Below, piece by piece: positions 17,167 through 26,418 of a stretch of 64,000 nt of DNA. A program made the position numbers and the translations under genes. The stretch spans positions 1-64,000 of the forward strand of contig CALGGR010000147.1 of assembly GCA_937915755.1 (NCBI GenBank), written 5' to 3'. Source of the stretch: an uncultured Fretibacterium sp. (GTDB taxonomy: Bacteria; Synergistota; Synergistia; Synergistales; Aminobacteriaceae). Within the stretch, counting starts at the first letter, position 1. Each line of letters starts with the position of its first letter. The notes under the pieces are model-generated. The model was not told the origin of the DNA. It did not search any database and saw only the letters and a program-made list of their open reading frames with translations.

Positions 17167-18084
17167 TCACCTCAGCTTTATTCGCGGGTCAACGAACGAA
17201 AGGCATATGTCCGCAACAATGTTGAATGCTACGAGTATTGCGCTGTAGAAAATCGTTACGCCCATTATCGTTGTGTAATCTCTGTTCGATATGCTGGTTA
17301 CGAAGAACGTCCCAAGTCCCGGAACTCCGTAGACCTGCTCGATTACGAAGCTCCCTGTGAGTATCCCTGCTGTGAGAGGCCCTAAGTATGTTATTACGGG
17401 GATAACGGCATTCTTGAGGGCATGAATGTATATCACCGAGCGTTCACTGAGACCCTTCGCGTAAGCTGTGCGAATGTAATCCTGTCCGAGAACCTCAAGC
17501 ATTCCCGAACGCACGAGACGCGATATGAAAGCCGCCGGATACAGCGCGAGTGTCAATGCCGGAAGAAACGCTGTCGATACTCCGTCCCAGAAGCCAACGC
17601 TTGCCCAGCCCAACTGCATTGCAAAAACGTAGACTAGAAGCGACGCAATCACGAATGACGGGACAGTTACGCCGACGGTTGCTAGAATCATTGCGAGCCT
17701 GTCCTGCCATTTCCCGCGCTTTAACGCTGAAATTACGCCCGCAGGAATCCCGGCCATGAGCGAGAATATCAGAGCCATTCCGCCGACTATACATGAGACC
17801 GGGAAGCCGCCTGCTATAAGCTCGTTGACTGTCATTCCCTCGTAACGGTACGAAGGGCCTAAGTCGAGTTTGAGGACGTTGAGGAGATAGCGGCCGTACT
17901 GGATATAGAGAGGGTCATTGAGGCCGTAACGCTCACTCATTTTCTGGGCGACAAATTCGGGGATTGCCTTTTCGTCCGTGAAAGGTCCGCCGGGAATCGC
18001 GCGCATCATGAAGAATGTTATCGTAATGACTATGAAAAGGGTAATGAGGCCTGAGAATATCCGCCTCAGAATGTACCTGCTAAT
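17167..18084 (-). CDS. oppB: Oligopeptide ABC transporter permease OppB (start probably ATT)
   Basis: Inner-membrane permease and first gene of the opp operon. The family N terminus RYILRRIFSGLITLFIVITITFFMMRAIPGGPF is clear, as are the remaining helices and EAA loop. Homologues begin just before RYILRR, but no ATG, GTG or TTG is in frame there. An ATT at 18084, with AAGGGG about ten nt upstream, fits best, giving 306 residues. Longer readings up to 18276 would add about 64 residues unlike any OppB and run into the divergent promoter area. Confidence 0.88.
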   Translation of the reverse strand: MSRYILRRIFSGLITLFIVITITFFMMRAIPGGPFTDEKAIPEFVAQKMSERYGLNDPLYIQYGRYLLNVLKLDLGPSYRYEGMTVNELIAGGFPVSCIVGGMALIFSLMAGIPAGVISALKRGKWQDRLAMILATVGVTVPSFVIASLLVYVFAMQLGWASVGFWDGVSTAFLPALTLALYPAAFISRLVRSGMLEVLGQDYIRTAYAKGLSERSVIYIHALKNAVIPVITYLGPLTAGILTGSFVIEQVYGVPGLGTFFVTSISNRDYTTIMGVTIFYSAILVAFNIVADICLSFVDPRIKLR

Positions 18085-18237
18085 CTTGAACCACCCCTTG
18101 CAATTTAGGATTGACAGAATTTTAACATTAAATCGCCGTACTACGAGTATATAAGGCGCAGTATAAGAGGCCATAAGCGCAAAGGCGTTTGATTGGGGGA
18201 GCAAAGAACCGGAGCCGCTAAAGGGCTTTGTACGGTG

Positions 18238-18243
18238 TATAAT
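18238..18243 (+). promoter_or_regulatory. -10 box upstream of the methyltransferase gene
   Basis: A perfect TATAAT lies 35 nt before the start codon, in the 195-nt divergent region between oppB and the methyltransferase. No good -35 box is seen at standard spacing. Confidence 0.35.
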
Positions 18244-18278
18244 ATAAAAATATCGAACTAGAAAAGGACGATCCACTC

Positions 18279-21014
18279 ATGCCTGTCAAGAAACTCATAG
18301 AAGTCGCACTTCCGTTAGAGGCTATCAACAAGGCTTCCGCCCGCGAGAAGTCCATCCGTCACGGGCATCCCTCCACGCTTCATCTTTGGTGGGCACGCCG
18401 TCCTTTAGCTGCAGCCCGCGCTGTTATATGGGCTTCATTGGTGGACGACCCTTCCTCACACCCTGAGAAGTTCAAGACTGAAGAGGCACAGAAAGCTGAA
18501 CGCGAACGGCTGTTCAAAATTCTTGAGGATCTCGTGCAATGGGAGAAATCCAACAACAAAGATGTCTTAGCTAAAGCCAGGGCCGAGATTATGAAATCGA
18601 CCGACAACAACCCGCCTGAGCTTCTTGATCCATTTGCCGGTGGCGGCTCAATTCCGCTGGAGGGTCAGCGTTTGGGATTGAAGGTTCATGCTCACGATCT
18701 CAACCCGGTGGCTGTTATGATCAACAAGGCCATGATTGAGATTCCGCCGAAATTCGCTGGACAGGCTCCTGTCAACCTGGAGGCACGGGGCAACATTGGC
18801 GGCGATACTGCTTGGGATGGAGCGTCAGGATTGGCTGAGGACGTTCGTTATTATGGCGAGTGGATGAAGCAGGAGGCCTTCAAGCGCATTGGACACCTTT
18901 ACCCAAAGGTCAATACTCCGGAGGGCGAGGCAACGGTCATTGCGTGGATTTGGGCGCGGACGGTGAAATGCCCGAACCCGGCCTGTGAGTGCGAGATGCC
19001 GCTGGTTCATTCCTTTGAGCTTTCTAAGAAGAAGGGCAAGGAAGCCTATATTGAGCCGATTATTGATGATGGGAAAGTTCGCTACGAGGTACGGTATGGC
19101 AAAAACGCACATGAAGCCCCTAAAATTGCAAAAGGCACGTTTAAGTGCGTAGCTTGTGGTGCTGTGGTTCCCAATGAATATCTTCATGAACAATTCACTG
19201 CCGGGAAACATGGCAGACATCTTATGGCCATTGTTACTGAAGGAAAGAATGGAAGGCTCTACCTTTCACCTGATGAAGAACAAATCAAAGCAAGCCTATG
19301 TGAATTGCCGAAAAATTATCCAGACCAGGAAATGAATCAAAATACAACTGACCTTGTAAGCGGCCGGGGATATGGTTTTACTCATTGGCATCAATTATTC
19401 ACCAACCGTCAGCTAATTATGCTCACGACGTTCAGCGACTTGATTGCCGATGTTCAAGACGAAATCAAGCACGATGCCGGACGCGCCGGGATGAACGATG
19501 AATCTGCGCTTGCTTATGCTCAGGCCTTGAGTGTGTATCTGACGTTTGTGCTGGACAAATTGACGGATTATCATTCTTCTATTTGTTCTTGGCATACTTC
19601 ACGAGAGGTAATAGCTAAAACTTTTTCAAGGCAAGCAATTCCAATGGTTTGGGATTTTGCCGAGTGTAACCCTTTTTCTAATTCATCGGGCTGTTTTGAC
19701 AACATGAGCGATTGGGTAACAAAATGTCTTATTGAATTTCCAGCTCAACCAAAAGGAACGGCAGAGCAACACGACGCTCAAAGTGATTGCGGTTTGAAGG
19801 ACATCATGATCTCAACAGACCCACCTTACTATGATAATATAGGCTACGCTGACTTATCGGATTATGTTTATATATGGATGCGAAAAAGCCTGAAGAATAT
19901 GTATCCAGATTTGTTTAAGACAATGCTCGTTCCCAAGACTGAAGAATTGATTGCGACGCCATACCGTCATGGCGGCAGCTCGGACAGAGCTAAACTGTTC
20001 TTCGAGAACGGTATGTTTGAAACCTGCAAGAAGCTTTATCATTACGCGAGCGACGATATACCTGTTACGATTTACTACGCATACAAACAAAGCGAGACAG
20101 AAAGTGACGAAGAGGAACAGCAAATAGCTTCCTCAGGCTGGGAGACAATGTTGTCAGCTATCATAAAGGCAGGATTTGCCATTACGGGCACATGGCCTAT
20201 GAGAACAGAACTGGTAACAGCACTCAAACACAACGTCAACGCCCTCGCGTCGTCCATAGTCCTCGTTTGCCGCAAACGCCCTGAGAACGCACCATCAACA
20301 ACGTGGCGAAACTTCGTCAACGAACTGAAACGTGAGCTTAGTCCGGCACTCCAAAAACTCCAGCAGAGCAACATCACCCCCGTGGATATGCCGCAGTCTG
20401 CAATCGGTCCCGGAATGGCGGTGTTCTCAAAATACGCGGAAGTCCTAGAGGCGGACGGCAGCCCCATGACCGTGAGGGCCGCCCTGCAAACCATCAATCA
20501 GGAAGTAGACAGATACTTCAACGAACAGGACGGTGAACTGGACAACGAGAGCCGCTTCTGCGTTGCGCTTTATACTCAAAAGGGCTTCGACATAATAAAG
20601 TTCGGCGACGCTGACAACATGGCGCGGGCAAAGAACATTTCCGTACAGGCATTGGCGGAAAAGGGCGTGGTTTACGCTCAGAAAGGCAATGTTCACCTCA
20701 TCGGCCGCGAGGAGATTGAGGTCTCGGTGTCGGACAAGCCGGATATTGACTGGCTTTTCACACAGAAGCTCACTAAGGCAATGGAAGAGGGAGGACGCGA
20801 AGCATGTGCCAAGGTTCTTGCCCCCGTAATAGGTGCGGCAGAACGCGCTAAGGCCCTAGCCTACCGTCTGTATAACATTGCAGAACGTCGAAAATGGACG
20901 CAGGAGGCCTACGCATATAACTCCCTCGTTACGGACTGGCCGGCAATCATGGACAGGGCGCGGGAGCTTCAGACCGTCCCGGCAGAGCAGTTGTCGCTGG
21001 CATTTGAAGGATAG
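18279..21014 (+). CDS. DUF1156 DNA methyltransferase with zinc ribbon (defence-associated)
   Basis: Predicted adenine-specific DNA methyltransferase, 911 residues. The N terminus is the DUF1156 block (LIEVALPLEAINKASAREKSIRHGHPSTLHLWWARRPLAAARAV). The S-adenosylmethionine motif DPFAGGGS is at about 117-124, cysteine pairs of a zinc-ribbon type follow at about 230-240 and 289-292, and the catalytic DPPY is at about 514-517. The gene is followed after 18 nt by a DUF499 ATPase. This pair recurs in phage-defence islands, usually with a helicase, which I do not see here. The long insert between motifs I and IV is typical. Epigenetic marking of self DNA is an inference. Confidence 0.88.
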   Translation: MPVKKLIEVALPLEAINKASAREKSIRHGHPSTLHLWWARRPLAAARAVIWASLVDDPSSHPEKFKTEEAQKAERERLFKILEDLVQWEKSNNKDVLAKARAEIMKSTDNNPPELLDPFAGGGSIPLEGQRLGLKVHAHDLNPVAVMINKAMIEIPPKFAGQAPVNLEARGNIGGDTAWDGASGLAEDVRYYGEWMKQEAFKRIGHLYPKVNTPEGEATVIAWIWARTVKCPNPACECEMPLVHSFELSKKKGKEAYIEPIIDDGKVRYEVRYGKNAHEAPKIAKGTFKCVACGAVVPNEYLHEQFTAGKHGRHLMAIVTEGKNGRLYLSPDEEQIKASLCELPKNYPDQEMNQNTTDLVSGRGYGFTHWHQLFTNRQLIMLTTFSDLIADVQDEIKHDAGRAGMNDESALAYAQALSVYLTFVLDKLTDYHSSICSWHTSREVIAKTFSRQAIPMVWDFAECNPFSNSSGCFDNMSDWVTKCLIEFPAQPKGTAEQHDAQSDCGLKDIMISTDPPYYDNIGYADLSDYVYIWMRKSLKNMYPDLFKTMLVPKTEELIATPYRHGGSSDRAKLFFENGMFETCKKLYHYASDDIPVTIYYAYKQSETESDEEEQQIASSGWETMLSAIIKAGFAITGTWPMRTELVTALKHNVNALASSIVLVCRKRPENAPSTTWRNFVNELKRELSPALQKLQQSNITPVDMPQSAIGPGMAVFSKYAEVLEADGSPMTVRAALQTINQEVDRYFNEQDGELDNESRFCVALYTQKGFDIIKFGDADNMARAKNISVQALAEKGVVYAQKGNVHLIGREEIEVSVSDKPDIDWLFTQKLTKAMEEGGREACAKVLAPVIGAAERAKALAYRLYNIAERRKWTQEAYAYNSLVTDWPAIMDRARELQTVPAEQLSLAFEG

Positions 21015-21032
21015 CAGGGAGGGATCAGCCTG

Positions 21033-24000
21033 ATGGAAGCCAATCATGTAATCATATCGAAGGGGTTTAGGTTCTTGTTGGCAGCACTTGCTCCGTACAT
21101 TGCGCGTGAGCTAAGGTCGGAGTATGGTAAAAACTGGTGGCAGGACGCTGTGATGAACACGCTCTATGAGGATCAGAAACGCGACCTTCCGCTGGCCGGG
21201 GACGAGAAGACGCTTGTGAATTCCCTCGACATACAGCGCTGTCTTCTGCTCTTTGCACTGAATTGGAAGTACGTTTTCAGCAAAAGACTCTCTATGGATC
21301 ACAAGACGTGGGCGAACGAGCTTGTGGGTTTTCGCAATAAACTGGCCCATATAGGTGGACAGGATTTCAATGACGAGGACACATGGCGGGCACTGGATAC
21401 AATGTCGCGTCTTTGCGAACAGATAGATCCGGAGAACACTGAGAACATACGTGCTATGCTTCGCGAACTTCGCTACGGTCCGAACAGCGGCGCAACACTG
21501 AAGGCAAAGGCAGTCAAAAGCGTCGGCGTTCTCAACACGGGGATTGAAGGTCTTCCAAGCTGGCGGAAAGTTATTGAGCCCCATCCCGATGTGGCACAGG
21601 GACGTTACAAGAATGCCGAATTTGCCGCGGATTTGTCGCAGGTTGCAAACGGCGAGGGAAGCATTGAGTACCTTGATCCTGTGGAGTTCTTCAAGAGGAC
21701 TTACGTTACGGAGGGAATAAAAGGGCTTCTTGTGCAGGGCTTGAAGCGCATGAGCGGAAGCGACGGAGAACCTGTAATACAGCTGAAAACGGCTTTCGGC
21801 GGCGGAAAAACTCACAGCATGATTGCGTTGTATCACACGATGCGGGGCCGCGTTTCCATTGAAAAGATACCAGGCGTAAAACCCGCTTTGGAGGAGGCGG
21901 GGGTATCGTCTCTCCCGAAGGCAAATGTGGCCGTTCTTGTGGGAACTGCGATGGACCCCACAAAGGCACGAAGACCTCAGGATTTTCCCGGAATAACCAT
22001 CAACACCATATGGGGAGAAATGGCGGCGCAGCTGGCAAGGAATGCCGGGAACCCAAAGCTCTACGATTATTATGTGAAGGAATCTGACAAGAAAGGCGTA
22101 TCTCCCGGCTCCAAAGTGCTTAAAGACCTCTTCAATGCCTGCGGTCCATGCCTCATTCTTATGGACGAGATTGTGGCCTACGCGAGAAAATTGCGCGACG
22201 AGAAAGACCTTCCTGCTGGAACTTTCGACAACTTCCTTTCCTTCATTCAAGAGATAACTGAGGCCGCCCGCATCAGCAAGAACAGCATGGTCGTAGCCTC
22301 GATACCGGAGTCTAACATCGAGATTGGAGGCGAGAGCGGGCAAAAGGCACTTGATGCTATTGAGCATATCTTCGGACGAATGGAGTCCATTTGGAAGCCT
22401 GTTGCTGCAAACGAAGGCTTTGAGGTCGTCCACCGCCGGCTTTTCCTTGACTGCAAGGACGATGCTGCCCGTGAGTTAGTAGCCGACAGCTTCAGCAAAA
22501 TGTACGCGGATAACCTGAGCGACTTCCCCATTGAGGCACGTGAGGTGGAGTATAGGAACCGTATAATCTCCTGTTACCCTATACACCCTGAGATATTCGA
22601 CCGTCTCTATGGCGATTGGGCTACACTGGAGCGTTTTCAGCGGACGAGAGGTGTTCTGCGCCTTATGGCCGCCGTTATTCATGAGCTGTGGATGGGGGAC
22701 GATGCCAGTGCACTTATCATGCCAGGCTCTATTCCATTGGATGTTTCCAATATACGCGACGAGTTGATACGTCATTTGCCTGAGGGATGGAACGCCATTA
22801 TCGACAAGGAGATAGACGGAAAGAACTCCATCCCGTATCAAAAGGATATAGAGGTTCCGCGTTTTGGGAACAAGCTCGCGGCACGGAGGGTGGCGAGGAC
22901 AATCATGCTCGGAAGTGCTCCGACAAGCAGACTCCAGGCTGTCAGAGGCATTGAGAAGTCGCGTATCAGGCTCGGGGTTGTTCAGCCGGGGGAAAACATA
23001 GCGGACTTCAACGACGCTTTGGGGACATTGCAGGGAGCATTGGCCTACCTTTACACTGACTCGCCGGGGAACAGATTTTGGTACGACACAAGGCCTACTC
23101 TGCGAAAGACGGTCGATGACAGAGCAACTCAGATTTCCGATGAGGACGCTGAACAGGAAATAAAGGACAGGCTTAGGAGAATCCGTAAAGAGAAGCCCTT
23201 CGCCGGGATTCATATCTGCCCTGCATCGTCGCTTGATGTTCCCGACGAACAAACCGTAAGGCTGGTTATACTTGGACCGGACGACGAATACAATATGTCG
23301 CAGAAAGAGGATAACGCTGCAATAAAATCATGCGAGGATATTCTGAACAACCGCGGCAGCTCACCGAGGATGTACCGAAATATGCTGGTGTTCGTTGCAC
23401 CAGATCAAGAGCAAATGTCCAGCCTCAAAAAGGAAATCAAACTTTATCTTGCATGGAAGTCCATTGAGAGGGACAGAGAGGTATTGAACTTGGACGCTGC
23501 CCAGAACAGAGAGACTAAAGAAAATCTCAGTCGTTATAACAACAATGTAGATTCACGCATCCAAGAGACTTGGTGCTGGCTTCTTGTGCCTTATATCGAC
23601 GTGGCTGTCAGCTTAAAAAAGACGCTCTGGGAAAGCTGCAGGATCAGCGGCGGAGCAGATACGATTGTCGCCAAGTCAGCGAGAAAGATGGAGTATGAAG
23701 AATCGTTGATTACGCAATGGAATCCTGTTCACCTGAAAGCACAGTTGGACGAGTTTCTTTGGAAGGATTGCAATGACATCGCTGTCAAGAGATTGTGGGA
23801 ATGCTTTTGCTCTTACTGTTATCTTCCGAGACTGGCGAATTATGAGGTCTTGGAAAATGCAATCTTGTCCGGCCTGACTTCCACAAAATACTTCGCTCTG
23901 GCAGAGGGGAAATCCGAAGACGGCAAATATCTTGACATCAAATACAACTGTTCATCAGGCACTGTCAACAAATCAGCCTGTCTGGTCAAAATAGATGCAG

Positions 24001-24356
24001 CAATGAAACATATTGGAGATAAAGCCTCTGATGTCCCGGGCAACAATCATGGCAGCAACACAAACGCAGACGATACCGCAGGCAAAAATGGAAATGTCAA
24101 TGTTCCAGAGCCACATGAGCCGAAGAACACTCGCTTTTTCCTGTCCGCGCCGTTGGATAACACGAGGATTAACAGGGACGTTCAGAAGTTAGTCGAGGAA
24201 GTTATCTCGCACCTGACATCCATTGATAACGGAAAGGTGGAGGTTTCGCTGGAAGTTAACATGGTAGTTCCTGACGGTGTTCCGCAGTCTGTAGTCCGAA
24301 CTGTTTCCGAGAACTGCAACACGTTGAAATTTACGAACTTCTGGTTTGAGAAATAG
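21033..24356 (+). CDS. HEPN-DUF499 ATPase (defence-associated)
   Basis: 1107 residues. The N terminus (about 1-140) looks like a Swt1-type HEPN domain and carries RNKLAH at about 100-105, the R-x4-H motif of HEPN ribonucleases. It is followed by a DUF499 P-loop ATPase: Walker A TAFGGGKTHS (about 252-260) and Walker B CLILMDEI (about 373-380). The C-terminal half is long and mostly of unknown fold, with a low-complexity Asn/Gly linker near 1010-1030. ATG 21033 follows GGGAGGGA. It forms a two-gene unit with the DUF1156 methyltransferase. Likely the effector or motor of a DNA-modification defence system; the nuclease role is inferred from the motif alone. Confidence 0.85.
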   Translation: MEANHVIISKGFRFLLAALAPYIARELRSEYGKNWWQDAVMNTLYEDQKRDLPLAGDEKTLVNSLDIQRCLLLFALNWKYVFSKRLSMDHKTWANELVGFRNKLAHIGGQDFNDEDTWRALDTMSRLCEQIDPENTENIRAMLRELRYGPNSGATLKAKAVKSVGVLNTGIEGLPSWRKVIEPHPDVAQGRYKNAEFAADLSQVANGEGSIEYLDPVEFFKRTYVTEGIKGLLVQGLKRMSGSDGEPVIQLKTAFGGGKTHSMIALYHTMRGRVSIEKIPGVKPALEEAGVSSLPKANVAVLVGTAMDPTKARRPQDFPGITINTIWGEMAAQLARNAGNPKLYDYYVKESDKKGVSPGSKVLKDLFNACGPCLILMDEIVAYARKLRDEKDLPAGTFDNFLSFIQEITEAARISKNSMVVASIPESNIEIGGESGQKALDAIEHIFGRMESIWKPVAANEGFEVVHRRLFLDCKDDAARELVADSFSKMYADNLSDFPIEAREVEYRNRIISCYPIHPEIFDRLYGDWATLERFQRTRGVLRLMAAVIHELWMGDDASALIMPGSIPLDVSNIRDELIRHLPEGWNAIIDKEIDGKNSIPYQKDIEVPRFGNKLAARRVARTIMLGSAPTSRLQAVRGIEKSRIRLGVVQPGENIADFNDALGTLQGALAYLYTDSPGNRFWYDTRPTLRKTVDDRATQISDEDAEQEIKDRLRRIRKEKPFAGIHICPASSLDVPDEQTVRLVILGPDDEYNMSQKEDNAAIKSCEDILNNRGSSPRMYRNMLVFVAPDQEQMSSLKKEIKLYLAWKSIERDREVLNLDAAQNRETKENLSRYNNNVDSRIQETWCWLLVPYIDVAVSLKKTLWESCRISGGADTIVAKSARKMEYEESLITQWNPVHLKAQLDEFLWKDCNDIAVKRLWECFCSYCYLPRLANYEVLENAILSGLTSTKYFALAEGKSEDGKYLDIKYNCSSGTVNKSACLVKIDAAMKHIGDKASDVPGNNHGSNTNADDTAGKNGNVNVPEPHEPKNTRFFLSAPLDNTRINRDVQKLVEEVISHLTSIDNGKVEVSLEVNMVVPDGVPQSVVRTVSENCNTLKFTNFWFEK

Positions 24357-24467
24357 CGAGAATTAATCGAAGGGCGGGGCTGACCTACCTGATCTTTATC
24401 ATAACTTGCAAGAAGATTACAACCTCTATAAGTGTGATATATATCGCGAATCATAGTATAGCTTAAA

Positions 24468-24773
24468 ATGACGGAAGAACAGAGATTAGATAAAAACCAC
24501 CGAATACGCGAAAAGGGTAAACATACAAGAGAAAAACGAAAGTCTCAAGTTTATCTCGCATATCGCGTGAAAATTGATGTGAACGGATTCACAGCCCTGA
24601 TATACGCGGCATACTGCAGGTGCAAATACACTTGGGACATCATAGAGTACTTAATCGAACACGGAGAAGACGCTCAGATTTATAACACCATCAAGAACGG
24701 TTGGAAGACTGTGAATTTCCTCAAAATTCGCCCCAACCAGTCAAAAGAAAGAGTACGTTCACTCTTACAGTAA
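24468..24773 (+). CDS. Ankyrin-repeat fragment (probable gene remnant)
   Basis: 101 residues. The last 65 (VNGFTALIYAAY...IIEYLIEHGEDA...KERVRSLLQ) form about two ankyrin repeats and closely parallel the end of the frameshifted gene at 25058-25590. The first 35 residues are Lys/Arg-rich, unlike an ankyrin repeat, and no ribosome-binding site precedes the ATG. It is best seen as the 3' part of a duplicated gene that captured a chance start; expression is doubtful. Confidence 0.45.
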   Translation: MTEEQRLDKNHRIREKGKHTREKRKSQVYLAYRVKIDVNGFTALIYAAYCRCKYTWDIIEYLIEHGEDAQIYNTIKNGWKTVNFLKIRPNQSKERVRSLLQ

Positions 24774-24787
24774 CAGGAGGCATAAGC

Positions 24788-25054
24788 GTGCAAGAAGACG
24801 AAGCGAGAAGCCTGCTTTACAGTTTGTGTGAAGGACCAATTTTCAGCGACACTTTGCGGGAACTGAGACTCGTATTACGTGAACATGGCAACCTCTCCAA
24901 CAGCACTGACTACGATGATTGGGCGTACGAGTCCCATACACCCTTTGAAGACTGCATAGAAAGTTTCATGTGGGACGAAAGCGAGGAGAGGTTCGAGGCC
25001 GTGAAGATGATTGTTGACGCGGGGGCGAAGTCTTACGAATGGTATGATGATTAG
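24788..25054 (+). CDS. Small ankyrin-like protein
   Basis: 88 residues from GTG 24788, with a perfect AGGAGG eight nt upstream, which decides the start. The second half (THTPFEDCIESF...FEAVKMIVDAGAKS) matches the repeat in the next gene (MTPLMSCIRSW...FEAVKFLVEAEDDV), so it is the N-terminal half of the same ankyrin family without the final repeats. It starts 15 nt after the fragment above and ends four nt before the next gene. Function unknown. Confidence 0.5.
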   Translation: MQEDEARSLLYSLCEGPIFSDTLRELRLVLREHGNLSNSTDYDDWAYESHTPFEDCIESFMWDESEERFEAVKMIVDAGAKSYEWYDD

Positions 25055-25057
25055 AAC

Positions 25058-25590
25058 ATGGACAACATTGTATATATCCCGATTATAAGGCCGGAGAATA
25101 TTCCCGTTGTTGGTGAGAATGTCTATAAGGGCATTTACGCTTCCAAGATTTCGCGCTACATTGTCAGGAATTATGCGGCGAATCATCCTCATATCCGCGA
25201 GCTTTGTGCCAGAAGCATGAAAGTTGATGAACTCGCGCTGATGAAGATGCTTTTTCCTGACGGTGAGAGACTGAATTCCTATGATGATGAGGGAATGACA
25301 CCGTTAATGTCATGCATTAGGTCATGGAAAAACAGGAATGACTGCAACTTTGAGGCCGTGAAATTTCTTGTCGAGGCTGAGGATGATGTCAAAATCATGA
25401 CAACAGATTTATCCCCTTGATATACGCGGCAATGAGCAGGTGCGGTTACGCGGGAAAGATGATAGAGTATCTTGTGGAACACGGAGCGGACATCAACGCT
25501 ACATTCGACGCAGAAGGCACTAGGGCAATAGACATTCTGAGGCAGAACATGACTTCGGAAAAGAAACGTGTGATTTCACTTTTACAATAA
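25058..25590 (+). pseudogene. Frameshifted ankyrin-repeat gene
   Basis: The first reading frame runs 25058-25420 (120 residues) and stops in the middle of an ankyrin repeat. The next frame continues the repeat without a break as IPLIYAAMSRCGYAGKMIEYLVEHGADINA...KKRVISLLQ to the stop at 25590. Adding one A to the AAAA run near 25388-25393 would restore an ORF of about 177 residues. This is either a one-base deletion in the genome or a homopolymer error in the assembly. Confidence 0.65.
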
Positions 25591-25610
25591 ATACTAGGAG
25601 GAAGATTATT

Positions 25611-26330
25611 ATGACAGACAGAGAAGCATTAGAGATGTTCCTGAATTGCGAGCTAGGTTACCCCGATGAAGTTTTCGACAAGTTTATCAATCTGGAAGGT
25701 GCAATGTGCTACACGCATTATGACGCTCCAGACGCTGTTTATGTTCCAGGAAAACGCAAGGACAGAGTGCTTCTTGTGGCACATGCTGATACAGTGTTCT
25801 GTGTTCCGGGTAAGCACAAGGTCATTCTCGACGGCGACACCTATAGGAGTGGGAGCGGTGATTACGGGCTCGGTGCTGATGACCGTGCTGGCTGCGCGAT
25901 ATTGTGGCTGCTGAAAGATTCGGGGCATTCCCTGCTTGTTACGAATGATGAGGAAATCGGATCTCTTGGCGCGGCTAATATCAAGGACATCCACAAGGAG
26001 TTGTTCGAGGAGCTTAACGGCCATCAGTACATTCTTGAGTTTGATCGCAGACACGCGAGGGACTACAAGGTCTACAATATTCCTGTTACTGATGAGTTCA
26101 AGCGTTTCATCGAGGGCAGCACCGGCTACACTGAGGCCGACAGATACTCGTCAACTGACATTACTAGATTATGCAGAAAAATCTGCGGGGCTAATCTCAG
26201 CGTGGGCTATTATAGAGAACACCACGAAGACGAATACCTTGTCTTCACTGAATGGCTGAACACCCTGAACATTGCGCGTGAAATGCTTGAAGGGGAACAG
26301 AAGAAATTCCCGCTTAAAGTTTCAGCATGA
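25611..26330 (+). CDS. Zinc metallopeptidase-like protein (M20/M28/M42 clan)
   Basis: 239 residues. Likely metal ligands in family order: HAD (His58, Asp60), GADDRAG (Asp90/91), NDEEIGS (Glu114/115), FDRRHARD (Asp145) and a C-terminal YREHHEDE. These match the co-catalytic zinc site of M20/M28/M42 aminopeptidases, but the protein is much shorter than typical members (about 350), lacking most of the dimerisation or PDZ-like insert. ATG 25611 follows AGGAGGA. It lies between ankyrin genes and a pseudogene. The substrate is unknown. Confidence 0.7.
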   Translation: MTDREALEMFLNCELGYPDEVFDKFINLEGAMCYTHYDAPDAVYVPGKRKDRVLLVAHADTVFCVPGKHKVILDGDTYRSGSGDYGLGADDRAGCAILWLLKDSGHSLLVTNDEEIGSLGAANIKDIHKELFEELNGHQYILEFDRRHARDYKVYNIPVTDEFKRFIEGSTGYTEADRYSSTDITRLCRKICGANLSVGYYREHHEDEYLVFTEWLNTLNIAREMLEGEQKKFPLKVSA

Positions 26331-26418
26331 CAGTATAGCTTTCGGGGAAATTGCCGCGAAAAGTGTCATACATGATTTCAGTTTCAACGCGTCAATTTCT
26401 CCTATTCACGGTAAAGTC

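Noticed and set aside
21111..22433. 440-codon minus-strand ORF opposite the DUF499 gene
   Set aside because: It lies wholly antisense to a gene with clear motifs, has no ribosome-binding site and shows no recognisable domain.
18279..24356. A complete named multi-gene defence system (helicase plus methylase plus ATPase, or DISARM)
   Set aside because: Only the methyltransferase and ATPase are present; no helicase, phospholipase-D or HerA gene is adjacent, so a full system cannot be claimed.
24788..26330. Ankyrin genes and metallopeptidase as further parts of the DUF1156/DUF499 system
   Set aside because: They are separated by more than 400 nt and gene debris, with their own ribosome sites, and no known link to the pair.
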